Assembly: GCA_017562135.1 (NCBI GenBank)
Contig: QEYB01000461.1
Coordinates: forward strand, 1 to 64,000
Reading direction: 5' to 3'
DNA length: 64,000 bases
From: Dipylidium caninum
Lineage: Eukaryota > Platyhelminthes > Cestoda > Cyclophyllidea > Dipylidiidae
Shown: positions 46,023 through 58,400 of the stretch, piece by piece
Position numbering within the stretch: the stretch's first letter is position 1
How the letters are laid out: each line of letters opens with the position of its first letter
Made by a program: the position numbers and the translations under genes
The notes under the pieces: generated by a model
Told to the model about the DNA's origin: nothing
What the model saw: the letters and a program-made list of their open reading frames with translations, nothing else
Database searches by the model: none

Positions 46023-48059
46023 AGTCAAACAGAGGATAAGCAATTAAATTAGACAATAAGGTAGGCAGAAAGGCATGTGAGTACCATTGCTCGTGCCATT
46101 GATGCTGTTGGTGCCGCTCCAAACTGCTTGGAGGAGCTCAATGCAGGTAGAGGAGTGCGAGTTGAAGAGAGAGAGCGACAGTATTCGAGCACGCTGATTG
46201 GCCTGTGTGATGACACGCGGGGGCACGTGCGCACTACAAATCGATTTTTTGTTATTGAGTTCAACTCTCGTGTCCTTTGAACTCCTCCATTGGTGGAATC
46301 GGCACTTACTCAAGGGCCAGAGGCGGTCTCGCCTTGCTGCCTTAGAGGACTGGGTGTTTCTTGTAGTCCGTTTGCCTCCCGGAGGCGTCCCAAGTGTTCC
46401 ACACGGATTTCACCTACCGGAAGTATTGTTATTAGATTTGGGCGGAGTAGAACGATACCTTTTACTTCTCCCCTGAAAACTGATTCATGAAAATGGGGAA
46501 AGTGTCGAAGTGACCGCCTGCATGCTTGAAACTGGAGTAAAATAAAGGAGTTGTAGCATGGCGTGCCTCACAAATCCGGCAATTGTTGAGTTGACAATTT
46601 GCGTTGCTTCATGCAACGAGTTTTAGGCACTTTCCAGAGACTGATCGCTGTTGTGCGCTTACTACGCGGCAGAGATTGCTTTGACAGAAGCCCTTAAATG
46701 ACCTTTCACTGTCGGGTACTGTCGGGTTATCGCCAGTGCTTCCAGACAAAACACAAAATAGGCAAAACGCAGTGTTCCTATCTCCCAATTCACTTTCTAC
46801 TGGTTCTGTCGAGGAGATTTCTCCTGTCTCAGGAGGTTGCTTCTCTCCCCACCATGTGATCGGTGTCTCCTCACCCCACACGTATTCTTTTGCCTTCTCT
46901 TGGCATAGTAGCGTTTCATCCTTTCTCTGCCCTTTTGCAGAGCCTCCTCATCTCTTTCGTTGACCTCCTCAACTAGTAAGGAGGAACGACAGGCGTGGGT
47001 GGCACTTTTGTCGAGGAGTCTAGAAATAGCCCCAAATTCCAACTGATTACGCGGCGATACTCATGAGATCGCCTGTGCTAAAATCCTTTTAAACAGAAGG
47101 CTTCCCCAAATCGACGAAAGACTCTCCCCGCTCTCACAATACGCTGACAGTATGACATCGGTTTAGTACAGTGACGTGTGTGCCACGCTTCTGCGTGGGA
47201 GAAGGTTGACACAAGAGTCTCTTTATGTTCCGAAAAAATACAACAATAAAATAGGCGATCTCAAACCATCCAGTACACGGACAGGCTACTTAATCAGTGG
47301 CGAATTGAGGAATTAGGCGACATTAAAGTGGAACTGTCTTTCCTCCTCCCACTTTACTCGATAAACCACATTAACCGTTTGGCCCCAGAGAGTGCGAAGA
47401 AAGAGGCTCCGAGCATCCACTAGTCTTGGGAGGCAGAGTATGACGGGCGAGTATTGCAGTCAGGAGGACCGGGATAAGCGGAGGTCGTAGAGTTAATGCA
47501 CCTCCGAGCAGTCCACTGTGATATCCTCGGTGATGGCGTGGATGTTCACATGTCTTCAAGGCCATCATTGGGCAGTTCGTTACACCATATCCGTAATTAA
47601 CGAGTCAGTCAAGTTGACATTAGCAAAGTAAAGATGAGTGAAGCGTTAGCAAGAATTTAGTGGTTGAAATTCTGAATTTGCGAGACTGCGTCAATTTGCA
47701 TCACATGAGGACATCATAAGTGGGAGAGAACTTTTGCAAATGAAACGTCCACGTTTGACTTTGGTGCAGTCTCTTGGTCGGGGACAATCTCGAATGGCGG
47801 TTGTCCTTTCTCCACTTCCGGTGTTCCATCGTTGGGCACCATTGGAGCTTGAACGTAGTTTCGAGTAGAAATGCCACTTTTATTTGCGGAGAAACAGAAG
47901 AGACGAATAGTGCAGGCAATATTATCATAATTGTAGAGTATATAATGCAGTGGTTGGATGTATAAGTGTACCAGGGGTGAGAGTAACCAAGAAGATCCCG
48001 TTTGATGATATTTTTTAGCCCTTCCAACGACGGGGGCACCCGATGGTGAACAGCCATGC

Positions 48060-49028
48060 GTGATTAATTTCACCCAGCAACGTTGTAACGTCTATAGAAA
48101 TCAGATGCCATCTTCGCAGATAGCGGCATCAAAGGAAGGAGTAATGTTCAAATGGCGCGAACATAACGCTTGCGTTTCAACACAGCGACCTCTTCTTCCA
48201 CTTCCCCCTCCACACAAAAAAAATAGTAAATCCGAGGCGATGTTCAAACCAATGTGTCAGATGGTAGCAGAAAAGAATGAAAAAATGGCCAAACTGCACA
48301 AAAATCAAGTACTGTTGCCGTCAATGCCACAGGCACCGTCACGGGCAAAGCCACCGATATCGGCACCGGTGCTGCCATCGATGCCGCCACAAGCAGCGTC
48401 ACTGCCACGAACCGCGCCACCGGCACCGCCACCACGCACATCGAATTTCCACCAGCCGGATATAGCAGTAGGTAAAGAAGAAATAGCAGACCCCCAACAA
48501 AATAATCTCCCTTCCGTGGCATCAGCGGCATTTCAGTCTCTTCGTGGTGCATCTCACTTGTCAGGCGCACTTAATTTAAAAGAACAAATTTCTACACAAA
48601 CTGTTCTGCAGCAATCAAACTGGGGAGCACGAAGCTTGACGATACGGAGATACGCCGGCCAATCCAAGAGTCACTCTCCCTTGATAAAATCACTATCCGA
48701 ACGTGCTCTTACAGATTCCTCTCAACTTCTCCCGACGCATATGCAGAGCCGGAGGCTAGCGTTATCGTCGTATAATACCCAAAGCATGGACTTTGGCCTC
48801 GTTGTGGGAATGAACTATGTCAACAGTAGAGACGAAGTGGGACAAATGCAGGAGAATGTGGTGGAGGATAAGCCAGAGGAAAAGCGATTTGGAAAATACG
48901 ACTGTCGTGAACATCAAGCGGTTATCGTCTCTCATCCCATTGTTGACATAAACAGATCCAGTCTATCAAAGCCCAAGACGACTCGACACGGGCCGGGGAC
49001 CTATAAGAGATTTTTCACCACAAAATAA
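48060..49028 (+). CDS. Hypothetical proline-rich protein or terminal exon
   Basis: Open for 322 codons. Residues about 90-130 are Pro/Ala-rich (PSMPQAPSRAKPPISAPV, APPAPPPRTS), after which the sequence becomes mixed and protein-like (GMNYVNSRDEVGQMQENVVE, HPIVDINRSSLSKPKTTRHG). It ends at 49028 with GTYKRFFTTK. The true start is uncertain: a good acceptor (TCTTCGCAG) at about 48120 is in frame and could begin a last exon. A late exon of the TTBK-like gene is conceivable but the phase from 41907 does not match this acceptor. No family is recognised. Confidence 0.4.
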   Translation: MINFTQQRCNVYRNQMPSSQIAASKEGVMFKWREHNACVSTQRPLLPLPPPHKKNSKSEAMFKPMCQMVAEKNEKMAKLHKNQVLLPSMPQAPSRAKPPISAPVLPSMPPQAASLPRTAPPAPPPRTSNFHQPDIAVGKEEIADPQQNNLPSVASAAFQSLRGASHLSGALNLKEQISTQTVLQQSNWGARSLTIRRYAGQSKSHSPLIKSLSERALTDSSQLLPTHMQSRRLALSSYNTQSMDFGLVVGMNYVNSRDEVGQMQENVVEDKPEEKRFGKYDCREHQAVIVSHPIVDINRSSLSKPKTTRHGPGTYKRFFTTK

Positions 49029-49042
49029 TTTGACAGGCGAAA

Positions 49043-49272
49043 TCACAAGTCCACAACGGCGTTCATTAGACGATGAAGCCATTGAAAGAAATTCGTGGGC
49101 CGCATTACCAGATATCCATCCACATGACCGTACGCGGTTTCGTCGAGCCTGAGGCTGCCAATGTAGGCTGATGGAAGAAAGGCGAATCCTGGGAATAGGT
49201 TTGCTACTTTTTGACACGATGACTGAACCTGATGACGTATTTCTGAGATGTAAATTGTGAGCACAATTTTGG
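49043..49272 (-). CDS. Candidate terminal exon, minus strand
   Basis: A strong acceptor (CTGTTTTTGCCCACAG) is followed by an open frame KIVLTIYISEIRHQVQSS, VANLFPGFAFLPSAYIG, LDETAYGHVDGYLVMRPTNF and a stop at 49043. Composition is typical of a folded protein. Upstream exons were not found. Its stop lies only 15 bases from the stop of the plus-strand frame at 49028, so the two transcripts would overlap at their 3' ends. Not recognised. Confidence 0.35.
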
Positions 49273-49279
49273 CTGTGGG

Positions 49280-51600
49280 CAAAAACAGTGTTGAACGAAT
49301 GCTATGATTGAACAAAAACAAGCATTTAATGAGATCGATAATGACAACTTGACGCCATTTATATGCCTTGCTATTTCACTGCTTTTCTGACCGGTTACTT
49401 TTTTACTATTTCTAACAATTCCCCATTTCCTTACAACCCCTCGGAGACTGTATTAGTGAACTTTTGGGAATAAAAGTGAGGGGGTTTTAATATACTCCAT
49501 CATTTCCTATGTAGCACATGAGGTCAATAAGATCTGATGCCTTGGGTAGTCAAGTCCTCTGGCTTTACGTAGGAGATTTAAGACGTAACACAGCATCGGC
49601 TATAAGCCTCCCGGTTCGGGGAGATGAAAAATTTGGAAAATTCGTTGCCGTAAGGATTAATCTTCAGTTCACGGTAACGAAATGGAGAACTCCGTAGTCT
49701 GCCCCGATGGTCTGGAGACTAAGACCAACTAACCACTGAGACGTTGATGAATCCCCGAGCTTCTCGTCGGTCGTCTCGAACACCTTCACTCACTGCCAGT
49801 ATTTTGCGTTCATTTGTGAGAATCCAGCAAACTTTTTATGTACTTTTTCGCCCGAATTATCAATCAGTTATACATCAAATGTCCCAAAGTGACCCCAGCC
49901 ACGAGCACGTAAGTACTAAGTCAGGCCGAGTTGACACTTTTTTTATAATCAAAGGACCTTGTTACGACGGCAACAAAAGAATTCGATGAATACTACCATT
50001 AAGAAGGCATCAAATACAACAAATCACATGTTTGAAGTCAACTTCTAAACTTTAGCTGTTCCTGCTTTCTTGTGCACTTAGTAATTCCAAGATGGGTGAG
50101 CTAATCACTTCCATATGAAAACAGCCAATAAAAAAGTGTATGGCAGAAGTTCCTGTATATTTACATGAGTTAGTAATGTCTTAATGCAAACTCAAAGTTT
50201 CGATCTCGTGAGAAGATCTATGAATTTGAAGTGATTTCTGATCAGAAGCCAAGCCCAGCCTTTTCAAGCCGGAACCACAGGTAAAAGAATTGTTTTTAGT
50301 GGACAAAATTAAGAAAACTAGGAAGTGGCATGAAGGTTGAGGGTGTAAGTAAGGTGAAAACAATGTTGATTCACAAGATTCTCGCTGTTGCATATCGATT
50401 CCAATGACTGACACTCCCATTCACCTACGCCTCAAAGGCATTCGAAGCTAAACAATGACCCAACAATTCTACTGACTAATAAATAAGTAGGAGGTTAGGC
50501 TGATATCGGGCTGCTTAGGTAGGAGACCCACCTGCGTTCAATGTACGCTCTGCGGCAAAAAAAAATAGAACAAGATATTAATTCCTACGACGCATATGCC
50601 CTCTTGAGATACAGACCTCACCCAGTAATTGTGATCGAGGGGCAATGGGTGAAGAGGCCACAATATTCGGACCCCTGCTGCTAGTAACTAGGAATTAAAG
50701 CGCGGGAAAAGTTAAGTACTCGCAAGATTTAAACGCTGAGAAACACCGCCTTGGGGTCACTTTGTCCAAATTAATGGGAATTTACTGTTTTACGTTCTAG
50801 CAATGGCGTTTTAGCCACTTATCTGAACACCAAACACAGCCGGCCAGCAGAATACATTTTGGGTTGGAAAACAAACCAAATCATTGACATCAACCTGCTT
50901 AGTTTTACGGAAGATGAGATATTTCCCAACGATTGTACGCCAAGCAAATGTAGGATTTTGCGTGGAAATAAGCGATTTAGCATAATAGAATAAAAAGAGA
51001 AACCAACTGCGTAACAGATAGGAGTAACTTAGTCAATTAATTAAAATACCCCTTTCGGAATACCTGTCGCGACCAGCTCTTGTAAAAAACCTTGGAGTGA
51101 AGGGCAAGATACCGGCCTTAAAATAAACGAAGCCTTACAATGTATACCCGTCGCATTCGGTAAGAGCAGACTATCCAAGGAAGACTCGGTTCCCTTGAAA
51201 GTACCTCAAAATATTCGTTTGATTGGAAAGCCCAGACTTGTAAAGATGAACTCCAGTAGCTTGATTTCAATCATATCTTGCCAAAAAGCCCTCTATATGC
51301 GAATTCTCATTCAGTAAGACCCATAAAATATCAACGCAAAACCTCAAACTTCGGCACAAAAAACCACATACTTCAATTTAACTAAGCAGAAGAGGCGAAC
51401 CCACAACCTATATCTTCATTTCCTCATTTTCCTATAAAAAAGTACAAAAGAAAATATATGGGAAAAACTTGCAATAAAATCATTTGTACTCAGTACTACC
51501 AGATTACCGGTGGATAGGTTAATTTCGATAGTAAAGTGACCAACAACAAGCGGTCAACGTTTACGGGATTACAGTGAGATCGTAAGGGAGAAAACCGGTA
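49280..51600. other. Unassigned sequence downstream of SNX3
   Basis: Only short frames (49744-49989 plus, 50181-50420 minus) without motifs. Presumably the 3' untranslated region of SNX3 and intergenic or intronic sequence for the 49043 exon. No canonical polyadenylation signal just after SNX3. Confidence 0.4.
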
Positions 51601-51607
51601 GGTGGCC

Positions 51608-52339
51608 TCAGGAACGATTTATTTTTCCTGCCTTGTAATTTCTATTGATAACATCGCTCTGGAGAAACATATGAAGGCACTTCTCATTCTGTACCAAAGG
51701 ATGACCCGCGACCCTAAAACGGTGACAATTCCGAAATGCGTGTTAAATCATGTAACGGAGTGAGACGAAACAATCATTTGAAATTAGAGAATAGGATATG
51801 ATTATTATTATTAAAATACGATGCGAACGCAGAGCAAATACTATTAACCAATAGAAACGGACTTATTGATAAATTCTTCTAATCCCTTTCGCCTTGCTTC
51901 GATAAAATCTCTGTCAAATAGTCCATCATCCCCGCGGAAAGGAAATTGCCTCTTCCATGCCTTGCCAGGAAGTTTGGGGACAATAATCTAAAACATTAGT
52001 TAAGAAACAAAGCAAGTAAAGATGAAAACCGATCATGAGAGTCGCACGCGACACTCACCTTGCTTTCGCGATCCAGTTCACTACGTAACCAATCAAAATC
52101 GCTATACCTTCGACGAACACTTGATTCCGGTAAGCGGAAGACGGGAAGGTTTGTCTAAAGATAAATTTTCAATTACTTCTCCCTACCCTTAACTTAACTT
52201 CGTAGTCCACATACCGCGACTTCGCATCTCCGTGAACTTGAGGGTTGCAAACGTCAATCTCCAAAAAATTTGCAGGAGGCGAATAAGCATCCTCAAGCGT
52301 CTGCTGTTTTGTCTCAAGTCTTTGGGTAGCGGATGCCAT
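51608..52339 (-). CDS. SNX3: Sorting nexin 3, complete, four exons
   Basis: A PX-domain protein that binds PI3P on early endosomes and recruits retromer for cargo recycling. Exons: 52339-52187, 52154-52059, 51987-51863 and 51713-51608, with GT-AG borders and consistent phases, giving 159 residues (human 162). Starts MASATQRLETKQQTLEDAYS, near-identical to animal SNX3/SNX12. The PX domain holds the PI3P-binding RRRYSDF motif (about residues 65-71) and LPGKAWKRQFPFRGDDG; the last exon reads VAGHPLVQNEKCLHMFLQ. The C-terminus ends KINRS and is slightly shorter than in vertebrates. Introns are 32, 71 and 149 bases. All frames are clean, in contrast to several neighbours. Confidence 0.97.
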
Positions 52340-55300
52340 ATCTGGAAGCAAAGGGCTCAAACTAAAGGTACCCTCGTTATTCGTACGACTACGACCTTGA
52401 CGGTTACGTGCAGACGATTTAAAAACGAAATTGACAAATTTTAAACAGACAAGCAACACTCACAAGCTTCCTTCTATTATGAGATTGAACTCTTTCTGTA
52501 ATGGTTACACGACTGACACTTTACAACATCGTATTAGAAAAATTTAATTAAATCTTATTTTATGCACACTTTAATATGTTTTAGCTTTCTACTTATTTAA
52601 CGATCCCGTAGTGAGATCAAAATTGGTATACAACACTTTCCACCACGCGTACCAAAGGTTTTGTTGGAGTAACCAATGCCACGATAGTGTCTTAAAATGG
52701 CAGAGACGTTTTCTTTTGTAGTCAATGTGGACAGGGTTCACCATAGAAGGGGTTAACAACCGTATGTTGTAAAACTCAACGCCCATGCCGCCCTTATCAC
52801 GATGTTGTATTACGTGTAATCACACACTTCAACACGTGCACGTTACTCCCCGCGAAATGCGTTAATTTGAGTTTTTACTCGGTGATTTTGATTGTAATGT
52901 TTCCTCCACATATACGCAGCAAATATCTCTCACTGTAGGAGGAAATAAGCTTACTTTAACCGCGATAAATACCTATATGTGAGCTTGGTCTTCGATACAA
53001 CTGTAGACACTAAAAGAAATCAAAGTGGGTGCTGACAAGTTCTTAAATAGGAAGAGCCCTATCCCTCGAGGTAGTCTCATTTGCTATTGATTAGAAATTT
53101 AAAACCACAATATACATTGATTTCCGGTAATTCTGATATCCGGGACGATATAAAGGAAATTTTAATGATTCACTGCCTCGTCTTTTCCGTCAAAAACTCA
53201 CCGTCTGCACATAGTTGGGATAAATGTTTGATTAACAGTTAATAATTTATAAGATTAAAGAATTAAAATGATGTAATGAAAAGCACGCTATTGGATACTA
53301 AGCTTTGAATGGTACCAATTCATTTGTAAACGTCCTTAAACAGAATGCGGGTTTTGAATGCTTTAAGGGAAGACGTGATGCATTATATTATCGTCTTCAT
53401 CGTTCATCTCTTATACATTCATTAATAGTGATCTGCCGTCAAAGGTACCTTTCCGGTACCCAGGTGTCACTTGTCCTATGAACAATTGCAATAAAACACA
53501 CTTTGATCTGGTTCTAACAGAAATTTCACACTGAGTTGTTTTTCACATTCAATGTCAGTTTAAGGTTGAATGGATAAAACAAAAATGGTAACAAAGGTTT
53601 TGCATAAAATCCACACCAGGTTCTCTCGAATCCTAGAATTATGAAGGACCCCTCCTGCTTCGAACTCACCATATCCGCCGAGACTTTCCTCCATTTCTAT
53701 GTTGCCGCTTTCGCCGCCGGAAACAGTCTCCATATTGCCCGAGGGCAGTATGCAGGGTAAAATGAGAAATCATTGAACGAAGACTTCACCAGACTTTAAC
53801 CAAATGTTTACACCCTTAGTCTCACTCTTCACGTGGGCCTATCCGTCATGATTAGTTTCTTTTTTTTCTTTGTGATTGGCCCTTCCCATGTCATCAAGTG
53901 GCACACTCCACACGCCTATATATTGTCAAAACAATTAGAAACATACCAAATCTTTTGTTACATTCACCTCTAAATGCGTCCCCACTCCTTAAGTGAAATC
54001 AAAGGTTGATAGTCCTCTTGTTCGTAATTTAGTTATCACGACCATTGAGAACTTTCACTCCTGGCCCCGAATTTACTTTGGCCGGAGACTGACTGGTGCT
54101 CCTTTTTACGCCCTGTCAATTCTTTTTTCTCTCCATAAAATGTTCGCTTATAGTTGCTAACGCCATCACCACTAGCGTCCTATTCTGTCACGGTCAACGG
54201 GCCTCAAAGAAAGTTTTTACTAAGGAAGAGTAGAGTTGAAAACACTATAGCGGTCAAGATCGCATCTAGGCTGTAATATGGTAGAAAAATTAACACCTTT
54301 TGTAAAAGTCATGGGCAAAGGACGTGTAATATGTGAAAGAAGTACTGTTACGGCGTCTATATGATACTTCTTTACTATTTGCAATTAGGTTATTGGACTA
54401 ACTTCCAACAATCTCAAATTTCACAAATTGATGGGACTTATTCAGACTGACGTCTGCAGTTCAAACGATCACATATAAACCACAAGCAGGAATTAGTTAA
54501 AGGTAGAAGTGACAAGGGTGTTGCACAGCATTATGTCTGTGTTAATCGCGAGATTTTCGTGTGCACGAGTAGGCAAAGTAAATGAGAAAAGACGTGTGTG
54601 CTACAAGCGTTAACCCTTGCGAATGCTAACGTCTTCATGTTTATCCCTATTTTTTGCCCTCAAGTGATTTTTAACTGAAGACCTGAGATGGTTAACAGAA
54701 ATAGCCATTTTCTAAATCACAAACCGAACACTTAGAAAGTTCTTACTAGGGTTCGCATGGATGCGATGACCAATTGCACAGTCTCTCCGGGTACCTTTAC
54801 ATTGCCAAAGGAGATATCAGAAGACCGCGCCGAAACAACAGGGTGTTTCTTTTTCCAAACTCTGCCTGTTTTTATGCTCACCTGCGCCAACCTGCCAAAT
54901 TCAGTTTCTATCTTGACGGTAGACCCAAGGCGATCTAATATAATGTGAATTAGGGGGAAAACAATGGCTTCAGCGACTAACATCGCCTTCATTCATATGC
55001 TTCTTATCCCCAAAAATAACATGCCAGGGTAGATTGGTATGATGAGTTTCGAAGACTTCAATCAAACTTCCTGTAGTAAATAAAAAAAAGCAAATTATGT
55101 TAATTGCTTAATATCCAAGTATTTTTCCGCAGTTGTTAATTCATTCAACTCATAATATCTAGGTGAACAAAAAGTAAACACAAAAAGTGAAGTATATATT
55201 TGAGACGAGTGGATTGCTCAGAAATTGGAACCTTCCAAATTGCGTGGTTGAACAAATAAGAAAACTTTAAGTTATGCGATTATTGATGTGAACAAAGGGG

Positions 55301-55480
55301 GGCGATAGGGAGGAGACAATTCTGTTACGCATTGCAAAATCTCGCATTTCGCCCTGTCACCCTTTTTTGACAGTTCGGTCATCCTGCAAGTTAAAAGTTA
55401 CGGTAACATTAAGTAAAGTCCGAATAGCCTATAAATGCAAATCGAAAGCAAAAAGTACAAGGTGACCACCTACCGAGCTT
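52340..55480. other. Region between SNX3 and the 55484 gene
   Basis: Mostly AT-rich without a firm gene. One candidate minus-strand exon lies in 54735-54940: frame DRLGSTVKIETEFGRLAQ followed by SFGNVKVPGETVQLVIASM, bounded by TATATTAG and CTAGTAAG. The plus strand is open there too. I could not place it in a family. Confidence 0.35.
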
Positions 55481-55483
55481 AAA

Positions 55484-58400
55484 CTAATACGCGAGTTTAG
55501 AAGTGGTGCTGATCTCAGACTCGCTAGAACGTTGGTTCATGCGTTGATTGGGAGCAAATCGTCGCCTGGGTGTACAGCGAGCTGCTATGGTTGCGGAAGC
55601 GCTAGAAGAAGTCCAATCGCAGTATTCCCCAAAATTCTTCGCCTTCCCACCATTCGCCAGTGAAGACACTGCTTGTCTTGTCATATCCGAACCGAAACTG
55701 AAAGTAATTGCACTGATTTAGACTAAGTTGGCAGATGTCATTTTACAGATTCTAAAAATTTTGCTGAGTACAAGTTAAGCATCAAGTCTTTTGCTGTTTA
55801 CATTAACAATGGAGACTGATGAACACTCATCTGTTATATCAACTTCTATGGATAAGAAATCGTCGGAATTGACACTGACTCTCGATGGTCATTAGGAAAT
55901 TCGCCAATGAATCCACCCGTAGAGCGCAGCTCAGAATCGCTGATGCTTGCAGTTTCGGTACATGGCGAGCACAACTCAACTGAAAGAGAGCGAAGTAAAG
56001 TAGGCCGATTTACAATGTTGTTTGCTGCAGAGAATTTATGATCTTTTCATTTCGTATATCGAGCAGTCAATAACTGCTGACTCCCTTCCCTATAGTATAT
56101 AATTTTTAGATAGCCTTGTAGCTTTATCCTATTTAGTCCACCAGCATTTCATTAATACTCCTTTTTAACATTAATATTTACAGTGTAATGCTTATGGTAG
56201 ACCGTAAAAAAAATAGAAGTTTGACCCCTCTACATTCCAAGTAATCCATAGCAAATAGTGGCCAGTATTTACATGCGCATAAATTCTAAAAACAGTTATT
56301 GACACGATATCTGAATATGCTTGTTTTAATGCATAACGTGCTTATGAACAGCGCCAACTCCTCACGGACCCTCTGTACGATAATGATAGGTGTTTACTTT
56401 ACCATGTTTATAATTATCATTTAAGGAAAGAGTAATAGTTAGAGGGAACCACTTTTGATAAAACATAAGTTTATTTTCATTTATAGCACATATGCAAAAA
56501 TCATTAAATGGGTTATTAAGAGAATATTCGGTTGCGATTGAAAGAACTAAGCATTTTTGACTCACCTTTCCTCGCTTAAGCAATATGAAAAATGCCGATT
56601 GTCGTTAAATCAAAATATATCATGGCACTTTCACCTACGTTAAGGTACCGCTAGTCTTGAAAGTTAGGGAGATGCAAAACGGCGGAATCAGTGCCCCCAA
56701 TTGTGTCGAGCATGGGTCGACAAAATTATATAAATCAGATCATAAAGTATCAAGCTGGGGCCAAAAATTTTACAATCGCAGTTGAACGTTACAAGGTAGT
56801 AATACAACCTGACAGTAGAGGCTTCGATACATTCTTCGAAAATCCAAATGAGTTTAATATTGGACATTTGAGAAAAATAGAAGCTTAAAATCATAACTCA
56901 CGGCCAGACTTGGATTAATTATCATTACTAAAAACCTACTAGGGGGTGGACTTGGTTCACTACGAGCAAGACGACTTCGCAGGAGCAGGGCAGCTTTACT
57001 GTTAGACGGCAACCGTCCACTCTCCAAGAACGATTTGATAGCGCCGTTGGGTCGGAGTTGATGGCGCTGCTCTGAACCATTATTAACGATAACAACCGAT
57101 TCATCACTTCCATTAACCACATTAACAGCGAGGGAGTCCGCATCAGACACACTTTGGTTGGCGACACCTTGCGACCACTGCGATCCTGTAGTGGGTGCGC
57201 GCACTCGACTCATAATAGTATCGAGACGAGCGCGTCTTTCCTCCCTTTCGGCCTCATCTGACGCCGCATTTGCTATCAATGAAATTATCTCCGACTGTGT
57301 TTTTCGAATACTCTAAAACATAATTATTACCCAATCACATTCTCTGTAATATATACAACTGTGTGCATTTTAGGCGAAGAGGATTTTGTTAACTTTTGTA
57401 AGAACCGACTTTCGTCCAACTTACACCCTTATTGATTGTCAACGTCATCTTTTCAAGCGCATTATTTAATCTTTCTTTGGAGGTGACCATCGTATTTTGG
57501 AGTATTCTCTCGCCCTCCTCATCTAGAGAGTGCTGCCGATGTGATTGAATGGCTTGCGAAGAGGTGACAGAATTGTGGGGCACACCAGCTAGCAATTTCA
57601 CCGCCTTCTTCACTGTGCCGGTCCCTATGGAGGAGGCACACGCTTCCACTGCTTCGGCTTTCAACTCAGCAATAGCGAAATCAATCGCTTCGTTCACGAC
57701 GTCTCGTGCCATCGACTCGAGAAGGCTGTTTGCCTCTCTCTCACGTTCCCTAAGGGACGATTAAACAGTTTGTATATGTTAAAACCACTGTACCTGTACG
57801 GACTTATCTGTTCGCAACACTGAGTCGAGTCGACATATATCGGCATATAGTATTTCGACTTAAATGACTCGATACAAATTTAAAACTTCAGTGCTTCCCG
57901 AGGACATTTGGAAAAAATAAGCTGACAAGTGACATTTGCGTAGTCGTGAAACACTGAGTGCTAGCTAAAATGTCCATGATGTAGAAATTCCCCAACAGAT
58001 TTTAGTGTGACCATCCGCCCACTATATTCCACCCTCCTGCTTTATTTCTGAAAGTGTAATCGTCCCTATTGCCCGCGATGTGGCGGGTGATTGAAGGCTG
58101 AAAAGTTGATTCTACCCAAAAAATCGTCCACTTTATCGTAAGTCATCAGCAATGAAATGATGTAGGTCATTTGAGGATGAATCAATCAATTTACTCGAGT
58201 GTCATCTTAAAATTACCTTAGGAATTGTATCCTCGCCCAAATATGTCTGTTATGCCCCTGAAAATTACAAGCGCTATTTTCACTCTCCAGAGGAAGCCCT
58301 AAGTTAATTTACAAGCGGTTTAATATTTAATTACTTAAGCATACATACATTTATTTTCACCAGACGTCGTTATCGCCGGCAAGTGTCCACTACATTTAGG

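Larger units (their letters stand above)
42100..47700. other. Long unassigned region, pyrimidine- and repeat-rich
   Basis: Many short frames on both strands (for example 43857-44374, 45114-45563, 46044-46490, 46609-47042) overlap each other. The minus frame around 46797-47042 (VNERDEEALQKGRERMKRYY) is helical and charged but has no splice support that I could confirm. Exons of the TTBK-like tail might lie here. No recognisable gene or mobile-element motif was found. Confidence 0.4.

Noticed and set aside
48244..48570. Hydrophobic minus-strand frame rich in Val/Ala/Pro
   Set aside because: Antisense of the Pro/Ala-rich part of the 48060-49028 frame; the GGC/GTG pattern produces artificial hydrophobic translation.
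49690..49760. Possible tRNA-like fold around GGTCTGGAGACTAAGACC
   Set aside because: A short stem only; the T-loop consensus is missing and the acceptor ends do not pair.
54732..54992. 86-codon minus frame as a complete small gene
   Set aside because: Only the part between a TATATTAG acceptor and a CTAGTAAG donor looks coding and no family could be named; kept as a note, not as a gene.
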